Shown in pieces: positions 38,028-46,737 of a DNA stretch of 64,000 nucleotides. A model generated the notes under the pieces. That model was given only the letters and a program-made list of their open reading frames with translations, searched no databases and was not told the origin of the DNA. The DNA lies in assembly GCF_003985155.1 (NCBI RefSeq), contig NZ_ML133686.1, forward strand, positions 776,001 to 840,000. Reading direction: 5' to 3'. The stretch's first letter is position 1; each line of letters begins with the position of its first letter. The translations under genes were made by a program, and so were the position numbers. This DNA is from Rhizobium vallis. GTDB lineage: Bacteria > Pseudomonadota > Alphaproteobacteria > Rhizobiales > Rhizobiaceae.

Positions 38028-38088
38028 TTCGAGCTTCCTTCTCTGCTTTCCGGCCGTCAGACGCGGCCTGTGAGTCACCGGCGGCACG

Positions 38089-38328
38089 TTATTTGCGCCG
38101 AAGCACCATGCCGGCGTGATGGAGGGTATTGCCGTCGATGAAGTCGCCGTCGGCGGTGAAGCCGGTATCGTCCCAGTATTCGATGTGGCTGCCGGTGACT
38201 TCGTAGCGTCCCTGGTAGGCGCTCTCTCGGCCGCCGCGCGCCTCGTCGTAGCGGCTGCTGGGTAGAAGTTCGTGGCGGATGCGGCCGTCGTCCGTTACCC
38301 ACATGCCGACATAGGGATGTTGTTGCAT
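38089..38328 (-). CDS. Atu4866-domain small protein
   Basis: 79 residues, all beta: YVGMWVTDDGRIRHELLPSSRYDEARG, then GRYEVTGSHIEYWDDTGF and NTLHHAGMVLRRK. This matches the small Atu4866-type proteins, which often sit beside SDR and LysR genes and resemble a minimal beta-barrel. No reaction is known. It is the first gene behind the LysR-divergent promoter and probably co-transcribed with the SDR 61 bases downstream. Confidence 0.75.
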   Translation of the reverse strand: MQQHPYVGMWVTDDGRIRHELLPSSRYDEARGGRESAYQGRYEVTGSHIEYWDDTGFTADGDFIDGNTLHHAGMVLRRK

Positions 38329-38427
38329 GGTGTTCTCGCTTAGCTATTGACTCGCAGGGATTGGGTCGCTGACGACAGGAAGATAACGATCTCAATCTGC
38401 GCGATTAAGTTGCTAATCCAACATGCC

Positions 38428-38448
38428 TTGGTTAGAAGTGCTAACCAA
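38428..38448. promoter_or_regulatory. Palindromic operator overlapping the lysR start
   Basis: TTGGTTAG-AAGTG-CTAACCAA, perfect 8-base arms around 5 bases. Its last base is the A of the lysR ATG. A related TTGCTAATCCAA lies at 38410-38421. Position suggests autoregulation by the LysR protein. Confidence 0.65.
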
Positions 38449-39347
38449 TGGTCGACGATCTTGAAGGCATTTCAGTCTTTCTCGCCGTGGTGGAGGCGCG
38501 CAACTTTCGCCTTGCCGGGGAGCGGCTCGGCGTCACCCGCTCCGCCATCAGTCAGGCCCTGCAACGGCTGGAGGATCGCCTTGGCGTCGCCCTCGTCCAG
38601 CGCACCACGCGCAGCTTCAGCCTCACCGAAGCTGGCGAAGTGTTCCTTGAGGCGGTTCGCCCCTCGGTGCGCCAGGTCAAGGATGCCATGCAGACGGTGC
38701 GGGAAATGCAGGCGAGCCCAGGCGGCCTGCTGAGGATTACCGTTTCCTCGATCGCCGAAAGCTTCCTGTCCGGGAAGTTGATGGCCGGCTTCATCGAAGT
38801 CTACCCGGGCGTCAAACTGGATATCACCATCACCGACGACGAATTCGATATCGTTGAGGCCGGGTTCGATGCCGGTGTCAGGCTCGGCGAGGTGATCGAA
38901 CAGGACATGATCGCAATACCGGTCTCCGAAGAGCAGCGGCAATGCCCGGTCGCATCCCCCACCTATCTCGAACGCCGCGGCTATCCCAGCCATCCCCGCG
39001 ACCTGCAGAGCCATGCCTGTATCGGCTGGCGGCCGCGCCCCGACACGGCGCCTTATCGCTGGGAGTTCACTGAAAACGGCCGTGACTTCGACGTCGCCGT
39101 CGATCCCGCCGTGACCACGAACGACATGGGGATGATGATCCGCATGGCCTGCGCGGGCGCCGGCATCACCTTCGGCATGGTGGAAACTTTCCAGCCGTAT
39201 TTCGATCGCGGGGAACTCGTGCCGCTGCTGGAAGATTTTTGCCCGCCATTTCCGGGCTTCTATCTCTATTATCCCAGGCGCCAGCGGCAGCCGCTGAAGC
39301 TGCGCGCGCTGGTCGATTATGTGCGCGGGGCGGGGAGGGCAGTCTGA
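38448..39347 (+). CDS. LysR-family regulator
   Basis: 299 residues. The HTH is at 1-60 (FLAVVEARNFRLAGERLGVTRSAISQALQRLEDRLG read in sections), followed by an effector domain with GFDAGVRLGEVIEQDM. It belongs to the same broad subgroup as the LysR at 18,379. It is divergent from the Atu4866/SDR pair, its likely targets. No ribosome-binding sequence precedes the ATG because the operator occupies that position, so the message may be nearly leaderless. Confidence 0.88.
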   Translation: MVDDLEGISVFLAVVEARNFRLAGERLGVTRSAISQALQRLEDRLGVALVQRTTRSFSLTEAGEVFLEAVRPSVRQVKDAMQTVREMQASPGGLLRITVSSIAESFLSGKLMAGFIEVYPGVKLDITITDDEFDIVEAGFDAGVRLGEVIEQDMIAIPVSEEQRQCPVASPTYLERRGYPSHPRDLQSHACIGWRPRPDTAPYRWEFTENGRDFDVAVDPAVTTNDMGMMIRMACAGAGITFGMVETFQPYFDRGELVPLLEDFCPPFPGFYLYYPRRQRQPLKLRALVDYVRGAGRAV

Positions 39348-39380
39348 TCTGCGCACGCGACACCGGGTTCGATCACTCGT

Positions 39381-39413
39381 CGAGCCCCAAGGAAGGCAAA
39401 ACCTTGGGGCTCG
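39381..39413. terminator. Hairpin between lysR and the convergent GNAT gene
   Basis: A perfect 12-bp stem (CGAGCCCCAAGG and its complement) with a 9-base loop. There is no T-run on the plus side, so it may be a transcript-end stabiliser or a bidirectional terminator. Confidence 0.65.
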
Positions 39414-39423
39414 GCGCACCAGG

Positions 39424-39915
39424 CTAGACTGCCAGGGCTTCCCAGCAAATCACGGGGCCGTCTTCGGCATCGATCCGCTCGCCAGTGCGCGTGAAGCCAT
39501 TACGTTCGAGGACGCGCTGTGAGGCGATGTTTTCCAACCCAGTCTCTGCGGAGATCAGAGACACGCGAAGGTCGTTTCGCGCCCATGCGAGCATCTGTCC
39601 TATGGCCCGCGTGGTGTATCCGCGGCCCTCGCGCGTCGGCGCAACCCCGTAGCCGATATGGATGTTACCATCTTGGGGAACCCGGATGATGGAGCAAAGG
39701 CCGACGATTTCGCCATCCTCTACGATCATCCAGGCCGACGGCGAGAATTCCGCCGCTATGTCAGCCGAAAGGCGGCTCAGCATCTCCAGAACTTCAGGAG
39801 GCGCAATTGCGCTGTCTTCGATCAGGCGCAGATTAGCGGGCGCGATGCCCTTCAGCAGCGCTTCGAAGTCACGAGTGGTCAGTTCGATAATCATATTCTT
39901 CTCGACATTAGACAT
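39424..39915 (-). CDS. GNAT-family N-acetyltransferase (RimJ/RimL-like)
   Basis: 163 residues. GYGVAPTREGRGYTTRAIGQMLAWA is the acetyl-CoA motif of the RimJ/RimL/ribosomal-alanine-type GNATs, followed by ISAETGLENIASQRVLERNGFTRTGER. The start may be 39915 or the ATG at 39894; the latter directly precedes the first strand. The substrate is unknown. Confidence 0.86.
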   Translation of the reverse strand: MSNVEKNMIIELTTRDFEALLKGIAPANLRLIEDSAIAPPEVLEMLSRLSADIAAEFSPSAWMIVEDGEIVGLCSIIRVPQDGNIHIGYGVAPTREGRGYTTRAIGQMLAWARNDLRVSLISAETGLENIASQRVLERNGFTRTGERIDAEDGPVICWEALAV

Positions 39916-40118
39916 GCGCCGGCAATGGGCGCGCTAAGGCCGGGCAATGGAGCGAGGATCAGCTCTCGGTCACGATGCCGAGCGCCTCTGTCTCTACCGC
40001 CGCAGCCGGTGAGGTCTGGATCGTTGCGACGGCAAACAAAGGCATTCTCCTATAAGACGGAAATGCGAATAACAGTCCTATGCGCGGATCTCAAGATCCT
40101 GCGATCGATCAGCCGGCG

Positions 40119-40577
40119 CTACCCTTCCAGCGCCCCAATCATCGCCACCCGCGTCGCATGCCGGCCGCCCTCGAACTGAGCAGTCAGGAACGCATCCACG
40201 ATATCGAGCGCCAGCCCTTCGCCCACCACGCGCGCACCAATCGACAGCATGTTGGCATCGTTGTGCTGGCGGATCATGCGGGCTGAGAATGTGTCGGCGC
40301 AGGCGCCACAACGGATGCCCTTGACCTTGTTCGCCGCCATCATGATGCCCTGGCCGGTGCCGCAGAGGATGATGCCGAACCGGCAATCGCCAGAGGCGAC
40401 CAGCCGCGCTGCCGCTTTGCCGTGCTCAGGATAGTGTGTGCTCTCCGGCGTCCTCGGTCCGATATCGATCACCACCCAGCCCTGCGCCGCGATATGAGCG
40501 GCAATGGCCTGCCGGAGCGGAATGGCGGTGTGGTCGCTGGAGAGGACGATGCGATTCGGATTCGGCTGCCCGGTCAT
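40119..40577 (-). CDS. rpiB: Ribose-5-phosphate isomerase B-like (RpiB/LacAB family)
   Basis: 152 residues. SSDHTAIPLRQAI is the phosphate-binding start, ILCGTGQGIMMAANKVKGIRCG carries the catalytic Cys and anion hole, and RQHNDANMLSIGARV the conserved Asn/Asp. The family interconverts ribose/ribulose or allose/allulose 5-6 phosphates. It follows the RidA-like gene with 3 bases between stop and start, so the pair is an operon. Confidence 0.87.
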   Translation of the reverse strand: MTGQPNPNRIVLSSDHTAIPLRQAIAAHIAAQGWVVIDIGPRTPESTHYPEHGKAAARLVASGDCRFGIILCGTGQGIMMAANKVKGIRCGACADTFSARMIRQHNDANMLSIGARVVGEGLALDIVDAFLTAQFEGGRHATRVAMIGALEG

Positions 40578-40580
40578 GGC

Positions 40581-40979
40581 CTACCCATCCACAACTGCGA
40601 ACGCGTCAACCTCGATGAGATAGCCAGGCGAAAGGGCGGTGACCCCTAGGAGGACGTCAGCAGGCTTGTGATCACCGAACAGCACCACTCGAGCTTCTTC
40701 GATGATCGCCAGATGGCGATCTCGCTCGTAACCGACAACATAGATCGTAATCTTTGCCACTTGTTCGGGAGAGGCACCGGCGGCTGCAAGAGCTCGACCA
40801 AGATTGGCGAACACCTGGCGTGCTTGAACCGCTAGATCACCCGGGCCCACAAGCTTCCCGTCGATGTCTTCCGGTTCCTGACCAGCGACGAATATGAGCT
40901 TGGTCCCCTTTGCGACAACGACTTGAGTATAGGTCGTTGGGGTCGGTAGATCGGGCGGATTGATGCATTCCAGCGTCAT
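40581..40979 (-). CDS. RidA/YjgF-family protein lacking the catalytic arginine
   Basis: 132 residues of the trimeric RidA fold: LIFVAGQEPEDIDGKLVGPGDLAVQARQVFANLGRALAAAGAS read in parts, and a C-terminal LIEVDAFAVV. In true RidA (2-iminobutanoate deaminase) a PAR-type motif supplies Arg; here the aligned triplet is PAD. It is therefore probably a Rid4-7-type member without standard imine deaminase activity. It is co-transcribed with rpiB. Confidence 0.83.
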   Translation of the reverse strand: MTLECINPPDLPTPTTYTQVVVAKGTKLIFVAGQEPEDIDGKLVGPGDLAVQARQVFANLGRALAAAGASPEQVAKITIYVVGYERDRHLAIIEEARVVLFGDHKPADVLLGVTALSPGYLIEVDAFAVVDG

Positions 40980-41315
40980 CTTTTTCGCTACCCTGTTGTT
41001 GCTTCCTCGCGCACATGTTGAGCACGGGCACTTCCTCGCGTCAAACGACATCCGGAACTGGGACCTGGAGACTCTGTTTGCCGTGACGGGAAACTACCGT
41101 CAGCATCATCGCGACAGGCGTGGAAAGCGGGCCAGCTGGGCCAGAGGCGACCACTGGCAGTGCTTGGCATCGCGCTCGCTAGAATTATTTCCAGGAGACC
41201 GTTCCGTTCTGCGCTTCCGTTTCGTCTTGGTGGCGAAGGGTATCGGCCGGGTCAGCGCCGACGGCGCGACGCGCCTCGTCCCGCAACCGCAGCACAAGAC
41301 CAAGAGGCGAAAATC
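40980..41315. other. Gene-free stretch between RidA-like and MFS genes
   Basis: 336 bases between divergent genes, presumably holding both promoters. Short ORFs exist on both strands but resemble no protein family. No palindrome comparable to the nearby TetR operators was found. Confidence 0.45.
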
Positions 41316-42743
41316 ATGACTGGCCAATCAAACAAATCGAATACGACTTGGGTGCTACTACTCGCATCCGCGGCCAATCTGATGGTCGCGCTCGATGCGA
41401 TGGTCGTCACGACGGCGCTGACGCGGATCGGTCGAGAACTGGGTGCGTCCATCGAGGCTCTCGAATGGACAGTCAACGCATACACCCTAAGCTTTGCAGC
41501 ATTTTTCCTGTTGGCCGCGGCGCTGGGCGATCGGTTGGGTCGCCGCCGCATGTTCGTGGTTGGTCTTCTACTATTCGTCGCCGCCTCGGCGGCATGCGCC
41601 CTTGCCCCTGATATCGGCTGGCTGATCGCGGCGCGCGCTGTCCAGGGCGTAGGTGCTGCCATCGTCATGCCACTCGCTCTCGCACAGATCGGTATCGCAT
41701 TTCCGCCGGAGCGCCGGGCGTGGGCGCTCGGCATCTACAGCAGCGTCGCCGGCTTATCGACCGTCCTGGGCCCAACTGTGGGCGGGATTGTCACCGAGGG
41801 CCTGGCATGGCGGTGGATTTTCTGGATGAACCTGCCGCTTGGCCTGGTGGTCGCCGGTTTCTCCATCGCCCGGTTGCGCGAGACGTTCGGCTCGCGATCC
41901 CCAATCGATGTGTTCGGTGTTGTGCTTTCCACTGCCGGCGCCTTCGGGCTGGTGTGGGGACTTGTTCGTGCCAATGCCGCAGGCTGGGGTAGCTTCGAAG
42001 TCGTATCGTCACTGGCTGCTGGAGCTGTTCTGCTCCTGCTGTTCGTCGTCTGGGAGTTGCTGGCCTCCTATCCGATGATCCCGATGCGATTTTTCCGTCG
42101 GCGCGACTTCTCTGCCGGCAATGCCGTGATGTTCCTCCTCACCGGCACTCTGATGAGCGCGATCTTCTTCATGGCGCAGTTCCTGCAGACGGTTCTCGGC
42201 CTTGGTCCGCTCGTCACGGGGTTAGGCCTCCTGCCGTGGGGTGCGGCAGTCGTCATTGGCGCACGAAGTGCCGTTGGTGTCGCGAAGCGCCTTGGCGAAG
42301 CACCGACAATCATCTTTGCCCTTCTGGTTCAGGCGGCAGGGCTTGCATGGATAGCGCTGATCGCAAGGGCGGGCATGGCCTATGTTGGACTTATGGCGCC
42401 GATGATCCTTGCCGGCGTAGGATTTGCCTTGGCGGTGACCATCACCCAAAAGGTTGTGATCGGCGCGGTGGCAATGCCCGATATCGGCAAGGCATCGGGA
42501 ACGCTGGGGACAATCCGCCAGCTGGGTGGAGCGTTCGGCGTGGCAATCACCGTCGCGGTGTTCTCGCACACCGGCAGCTACGCAACGCCGGTGGCTTTCG
42601 CTGATGGCTTCGCCGCAGCCATGGGCGCCGCCGCTGCGTTCTCGCTGGCAGGAGCAGCGGTGGCGGCACTTCTTTTACGTGCGCCCGCTTGGGCCCTGAC
42701 GACCAGCTTGGGGCCTTTGTCCCCCCCGAACGATAAGTTATAG
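41316..42743 (+). CDS. MFS drug:H+ antiporter, DHA2 (14-helix) type
   Basis: 475 residues. ANLMVALDAMVVTTALTRIGRELG, LGDRLGRRRMFVVGL (motif A) and LGPTVGGIVTEGLAWRWIFWMNLPLG (motif C region), each read in sections, are typical of EmrB/QacA-like exporters. It sits in the inner membrane and exports drugs or secondary metabolites. ATG at 41316 has GAGG upstream. The ECF sigma gene begins 25 bases downstream, suggesting co-expression. Confidence 0.9.
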   Translation: MTGQSNKSNTTWVLLLASAANLMVALDAMVVTTALTRIGRELGASIEALEWTVNAYTLSFAAFFLLAAALGDRLGRRRMFVVGLLLFVAASAACALAPDIGWLIAARAVQGVGAAIVMPLALAQIGIAFPPERRAWALGIYSSVAGLSTVLGPTVGGIVTEGLAWRWIFWMNLPLGLVVAGFSIARLRETFGSRSPIDVFGVVLSTAGAFGLVWGLVRANAAGWGSFEVVSSLAAGAVLLLLFVVWELLASYPMIPMRFFRRRDFSAGNAVMFLLTGTLMSAIFFMAQFLQTVLGLGPLVTGLGLLPWGAAVVIGARSAVGVAKRLGEAPTIIFALLVQAAGLAWIALIARAGMAYVGLMAPMILAGVGFALAVTITQKVVIGAVAMPDIGKASGTLGTIRQLGGAFGVAITVAVFSHTGSYATPVAFADGFAAAMGAAAAFSLAGAAVAALLLRAPAWALTTSLGPLSPPNDKL

Positions 42744-42768
42744 TCACCGGCAATACGAGGAGGATAGC

Positions 42769-43674
42769 TTGTCGGAACAAGCAAAGGGAAACCTGCCGAC
42801 ATCCGTAGCGGAAAAGCCATTGGAACAGCTTTTCGGTGAAATGAGATCTAAGCTCCATCGCTACTGCGCGCGGATGACCGGCTCGGTCATCGACGGCGAA
42901 GACGTGGTTCAAGACGCACTGGTCAAAGCGATCGAGGCCGCGCCAAGCGCCGGACCGATCGCCAATCCCGAGGGTTGGCTCTTCCGCATCGCCCACAACG
43001 CGGCGCTGGATTTCCTGCGCCGTCGCGCCCGGGAACGAACCCTGGAGTTCACCGAGGATACGGACATGGTTGTGGAAACGAGAAGCGCCATCGAAGACCG
43101 CGAGATCGTGGCGGCGAGCCTACGCACCTTCATGCGGCTTCCGCTGTCACAGCGCAGCAGCGTGATCCTGGCTGACGTGCTTGGCAATTCGCTTCGGGAA
43201 ACCGCCGAGATTGTCGACGGGAACGTGCTCGCCATCAAGGGTGCCCTGCAACGCGGACGAGAGCGCCTGCGCGGTTTTGCTGCGGAGGACGATAACGGTC
43301 CGGTTCCCGAGCTTGACGAACCCGATCGGCAGCGTCTCAAGACCTACGTCGATCTCTTCAACGCGCACGATTTCGATGCGATCAAGGCCATGCTGGCCGA
43401 GGATATCAGGTTCGAAGTCGTCAACAAGGTGCGTCGCGACGGCAAGAGCGCCCTGCCATACTTTACGAACTATGGCGCACGGCCGCATTGGCGTCTCCTT
43501 GCCGGCTTCGTCGATGGACGCCCCGCCGCTCTTGTCTATGACGGCGAGGATCCCGACGAGCGGATCAAGTACTTCGTGCTGCTGGAATGGACTGGAGACC
43601 AGGTCACGAGCATCCGCGATTTCGTGTTCGCCCGCTACGCGATGGAAGGCGCCGATATCAGGGTGATGGACTGA
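42769..43674 (+). CDS. ECF sigma factor with SnoaL-like C-terminal domain (TTG start)
   Basis: 301 residues. Sigma region 2 has MRSKLHRYCARMTGS, DGEDVVQDALVKA and WLFRIAHNAALDFLRRR; region 4 has LPLSQRSSVILADVLGNSLRETAEI. From about residue 190 an NTF2/SnoaL-like domain follows (LKTYVDLFNAHDFDAIKAMLAEDIRFEV in parts). In other ECF groups such tails control activity without an anti-sigma factor. The start is TTG at 42769 behind GAGGAGG. No anti-sigma gene is visible. A paralogue lies at 46,734. Confidence 0.88.
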   Translation: MSEQAKGNLPTSVAEKPLEQLFGEMRSKLHRYCARMTGSVIDGEDVVQDALVKAIEAAPSAGPIANPEGWLFRIAHNAALDFLRRRARERTLEFTEDTDMVVETRSAIEDREIVAASLRTFMRLPLSQRSSVILADVLGNSLRETAEIVDGNVLAIKGALQRGRERLRGFAAEDDNGPVPELDEPDRQRLKTYVDLFNAHDFDAIKAMLAEDIRFEVVNKVRRDGKSALPYFTNYGARPHWRLLAGFVDGRPAALVYDGEDPDERIKYFVLLEWTGDQVTSIRDFVFARYAMEGADIRVMD

Positions 43675-43705
43675 CTGAAGCTCGTGCAGCCGGCCCGACC
43701 GGTCG

Positions 43706-44068
43706 TCATTGGCTAAGCACGATGCGATTGCCCTCGCTGTCGCGGAACTCTGCAGCGATGCGGTTGGGGTCATAGGGCGCCGGCTGCGGTTCGGTGAGAA
43801 TCGGTACATCAGCCGATCTCAGTCTTTCGACCCGCATTTTGATATCGCCGTCTATCAGCACCAGAACGGGCTCACGCGAAAGGGCATCGTCCTTTCGCTT
43901 CAGGAAGTGGAGCGTTGTTTCGGCGGCTCCGAACCTGAGCTCGATCCAGCGCCAGCCGTTGCTGCCCATCGGCACGTCAGCGGCAACATCGCAGTCGAAA
44001 TGGGCGATGTAGAAGGCCTTGGCGCGGTCTTGGTCGAAGACGGGGAGTTCTGCGAATTGAATATGCAT
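43706..44068 (-). CDS. VOC-superfamily protein (glyoxalase/bleomycin-resistance fold)
   Basis: 120 residues with the two beta-alpha-beta-beta-beta repeats of VOC proteins: IQFAELPVFDQDRAKAFYIAHFDCDVAAD in parts, WRWIELRFGAAETTLHF, and AAEFRDSEGNRIVLSQ. Enzymatic VOC members bind a metal through His/Glu; His 2 and the Glu of AEFRDSEG are candidates. It follows the alpha/beta hydrolase after 14 bases in the same direction, forming an operon under the TetR operators. Confidence 0.82.
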   Translation of the reverse strand: MHIQFAELPVFDQDRAKAFYIAHFDCDVAADVPMGSNGWRWIELRFGAAETTLHFLKRKDDALSREPVLVLIDGDIKMRVERLRSADVPILTEPQPAPYDPNRIAAEFRDSEGNRIVLSQ

Positions 44069-44082
44069 GCTGGTATTCCTTC

Positions 44083-44922
44083 TTACCGATTGCTGGTGAC
44101 GCTAAGGGTGCGATCGAGCGCGCTCGCAAAATTGGCGGGGTCGCTGGAAAAGCCCATGTGATCGCCTGGAAAGGAAACCGGCGGGACGCCGAGCTTTTCG
44201 GCCAGTGCCCTTCCCATGCTTTCGATCGGCTGACCGGCGGAGGCCTCGCCGATGGCGACGACCACGCGCGGCTTGCCCGCGCGCAATGCGTCGACATCCG
44301 GACGGAACGACGAGAGCGGCAGCAGGCCATGGGCAAGCCAGTATTCGAAATTGCCGCTGACCCGCGCAAACGTCTCCGCCGCTTCGGGCGGAAGTTCCGG
44401 CTGCGGCGCGGCGCCCTCGGAAAGCCCGTTGTCGGCGAAGAATTTGCCCATCGCTGCTGCGACGCCGTGGCTGCGATAGGTTTCGTAGAGGGCCCGTGCG
44501 CCGTTCACCATCGCCGAGGGGTCGGACATCAGCATCATGCAGGGCGGTTCATGCGCGACCACGGTGCGCACCAGTCCGGCATGACGCGCGGCGAGGTTGA
44601 GGCCGATCTGGGCTCCGCCGCTGGTGCCGAAGACATCAGCCGGTCCGTCGCCGACGGCGGCGATGAGTGCGGCTGCGTCATCGGCGTGCACGTTGACATC
44701 AAGCTCCTCCGGTTCCCCTTGAAAAGGGCTGCGCGAGTTGCCGCGCGGGTCATAGGCGATAACGGTGTAGCGGTCGGCGAGTTGATGGATGAGCCCCGCG
44801 AAGACGCCGGCGTCCTGGGGCCCGCCCGGGATGACCAAGAGGGTCGGACCGGCTCCGTGCGTCTCGTAATATATCTCTGCGCCCGGCACTTTGAGCTTGG
44901 CGGCTTTGGCTTGGAGGATCAT
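44083..44922 (-). CDS. Alpha/beta hydrolase
   Basis: 279 residues: LLVIPGGPQDAGVF (oxyanion loop), AYDPRGNSRSPF, nucleophile Ser in VFGTSGGAQIGLNLAA, and C-terminal His in FPGDHMGFSS. It resembles the esterase/haloperoxidase-like branch. GGGAG precedes the ATG. The TetR gene diverges 113 bases away, with two operator-like palindromes between, so this gene and the VOC gene are the likely targets. Confidence 0.88.
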   Translation of the reverse strand: MILQAKAAKLKVPGAEIYYETHGAGPTLLVIPGGPQDAGVFAGLIHQLADRYTVIAYDPRGNSRSPFQGEPEELDVNVHADDAAALIAAVGDGPADVFGTSGGAQIGLNLAARHAGLVRTVVAHEPPCMMLMSDPSAMVNGARALYETYRSHGVAAAMGKFFADNGLSEGAAPQPELPPEAAETFARVSGNFEYWLAHGLLPLSSFRPDVDALRAGKPRVVVAIGEASAGQPIESMGRALAEKLGVPPVSFPGDHMGFSSDPANFASALDRTLSVTSNR

Positions 44923-44944
44923 CGCGTGCTGCTCCCATATGTAT

Positions 44945-44965
44945 AGTACTAGACCGTCTAGTACT
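44945..44965. promoter_or_regulatory. TetR-type operator, site 1
   Basis: AGTACTAGA-CCG-TCTAGTACT, perfect 9-base arms, between the divergent hydrolase and tetR genes. It starts 22 bases from the hydrolase ATG. Confidence 0.8.
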
Positions 44966-44978
44966 GCTATTGCTAAAA

Positions 44979-44995
44979 ACTAGACTGTCCAGTAC
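44979..44995. promoter_or_regulatory. TetR-type operator, site 2 (imperfect)
   Basis: ACTAGACTGTCCAGTAC, matching the core of site 1 with one arm altered. Its centre is 32 bases from the centre of site 1, about three helix turns, so both sites face the same side of the DNA. Confidence 0.62.
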
Positions 44996-45035
44996 CGTGA
45001 GTCAATCGGTATGATGATGAGGCATTGACGGGTTC

Positions 45036-45692
45036 ATGACGAAGTTGGTTACAGCAAAAGCGGAGGTCACTGACGAGCCGCCCAATCGGTCGGCGCGTAA
45101 GCGCGAAGCTATCCTTGACGCTGCGACCGAGGTGTTTCTGCGCGATGGCTATCTCGGCACCAGCATGGATGAGATCGCAGCACTTTCCGAAGTGTCCAAG
45201 CAGACGGTCTACAAGCACTTTGTCAGCAAGGAGGCGCTGTTCGTCGAGATTGTCGGCACCATGACCACACGGGCCGGAGATGCTGTTCATACCGAAGTCG
45301 AGCTCGAAGATGGCGGCGACTTGCGGGCCTATCTCGAGGACTACGCCTACCGGCAACTGGTCGCGGTGGTGACGCCACGGGTCATGCAGTTGCGGCGGCT
45401 GGTCATCGGCGAGGTGGTGCGCTTCCCTGAGCTTGGGCGGGTCCTCTATGAGCGCGGCCCGCTTCGCGCGCTGACGGCGCTTGCGGCGACCTTCGAACGA
45501 CTGAACGCGCGCAGACTGCTGAAGGTCGATGACCCGATGACCGCCGCATCTCAGTTCAATTGGCTGGTCATGTCGCAGCCGCTGAACCAGGCAATGCTGC
45601 TCGGCGATGCGGCGATCCCCACGCCCGCTTGGATGCGGCGCCACGCGGTCGAGGGCGTAGGCGTGTTTCTCGCCGCCTATGGCAGGACGTGA
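45036..45692 (+). CDS. TetR/AcrR-family regulator
   Basis: 218 residues. The N-terminal HTH (AILDAATEVFLRDGYLGTSMDEIAALSEVSKQTVYKHFVSKEALF read in sections) is followed by a helical ligand-binding domain of the AcrR C-terminal type. It is divergent from the hydrolase-VOC operon, with two palindromic sites between, and it very probably represses both. The hydrolase at 45,805 follows in the same direction after 112 bases. Confidence 0.9.
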   Translation: MTKLVTAKAEVTDEPPNRSARKREAILDAATEVFLRDGYLGTSMDEIAALSEVSKQTVYKHFVSKEALFVEIVGTMTTRAGDAVHTEVELEDGGDLRAYLEDYAYRQLVAVVTPRVMQLRRLVIGEVVRFPELGRVLYERGPLRALTALAATFERLNARRLLKVDDPMTAASQFNWLVMSQPLNQAMLLGDAAIPTPAWMRRHAVEGVGVFLAAYGRT

Positions 45693-45804
45693 AGACGCGC
45701 CGGCAATAGCCGGCCATCGGCGTATCTTTTCGCGGGATTGCTCCGTCTTAGGAGGTGATGACGGAAGTCCTCACCATCGCCCCCTAACCAATAGGAGCAC
45801 GACA

Positions 45805-46737
45805 ATGGAACGCAAGCCGAGCTTGGCAAACAAGACCCGCTACGAAGCACTCGCGGAGGCTTGGCTCCGCGGCCAGGAATTGCCGCCGGAAACCTCGGAA
45901 TGGTCCGCCTTGACGGAAGAACCGGGTGGCGTCGACTATATCGAGACGAACCTCGCCGGCAAGACCGCGCTGTGGGTGCAGCCTAAGCTCGCGGCCAAGG
46001 ATCGGATCATGCTCTACGTCCACGGCGGCGGCTATCTCGGAGGATCGATCTGGACCCATCGCAAGATGGTCGGACACATCGCCAAGGCCGTTGGCTGCTA
46101 CGCGTTGATCGCCACATATGACTACGCCGTTCAGAGCAAGTTCCCGCGCCAGATCGAGCAGATCGTAGGCGCGTTCGAGTGGCTGGCCGAACAGGGCATC
46201 GAACCGAAGCACACGATCGGCGCAGGCGATTCCGCCGGTGCTGGCCTGATCGTAGCGGCTACAATGAGACTCCGCGATGCGGGACGTCCGCTACCGGCCG
46301 CGCTCCTGAGTATCTCCGGATGGCATGATCTATCGGCGAGCGGCCGCTCTTATCAAGCCAACCGTGAGAAGGATGCCTTTTTTCAGAAGGAGGCCGTGGA
46401 GATGCTGGCGACGCAAGTGCTGGGAGGGGCGGACGCCCGAGATCCATTCGCCAGCCCCATCTTTGCCGATCTCAAGGGCTTGCCGCCGATCAACCTGCAG
46501 GTGGGCGGGGACGAGACCCTGCTCGACGACAGCCGAGTGCTCGCCGACCGTGCGAAGGCCGCCGGGGTCGAGGTGCGCCTGGAGGTATTTCCGGGGATGC
46601 TGCACACCTTCCAGATGATGGCCGGTCGCGCTCCCGAAGCCGACGACGCAATAGAGCGGTTTGCGCAATGGGTTCGCCCCAGGCTCGGCCTGACCGGAAC
46701 CGCTGCGGCACCCGGCATGAGACAGGGGGCGGCATGA
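45805..46737 (+). CDS. Alpha/beta hydrolase, hormone-sensitive-lipase-type esterase
   Basis: 310 residues. The HSL-family oxyanion motif HGGGY is in MLYVHGGGYLGGS, the nucleophile Ser in GAGDSAGAGL, the acid Asp in LQVGGDETLLDD and His in GMLHTFQMM. It would hydrolyse short acyl esters or a secondary metabolite. ATG at 45805 has AGGAG at ideal spacing. The stop overlaps the start of the second ECF sigma gene by 4 bases, so the two are translationally coupled. Confidence 0.9.
   Translation: MERKPSLANKTRYEALAEAWLRGQELPPETSEWSALTEEPGGVDYIETNLAGKTALWVQPKLAAKDRIMLYVHGGGYLGGSIWTHRKMVGHIAKAVGCYALIATYDYAVQSKFPRQIEQIVGAFEWLAEQGIEPKHTIGAGDSAGAGLIVAATMRLRDAGRPLPAALLSISGWHDLSASGRSYQANREKDAFFQKEAVEMLATQVLGGADARDPFASPIFADLKGLPPINLQVGGDETLLDDSRVLADRAKAAGVEVRLEVFPGMLHTFQMMAGRAPEADDAIERFAQWVRPRLGLTGTAAAPGMRQGAA

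Noticed and set aside
41051..41093. Short NWDLETLFAV-like peptide that recalls the start of a LysR protein
   Set aside because: Only about a dozen residues fit and no helix-turn-helix follows, so calling a LysR remnant is not justified.
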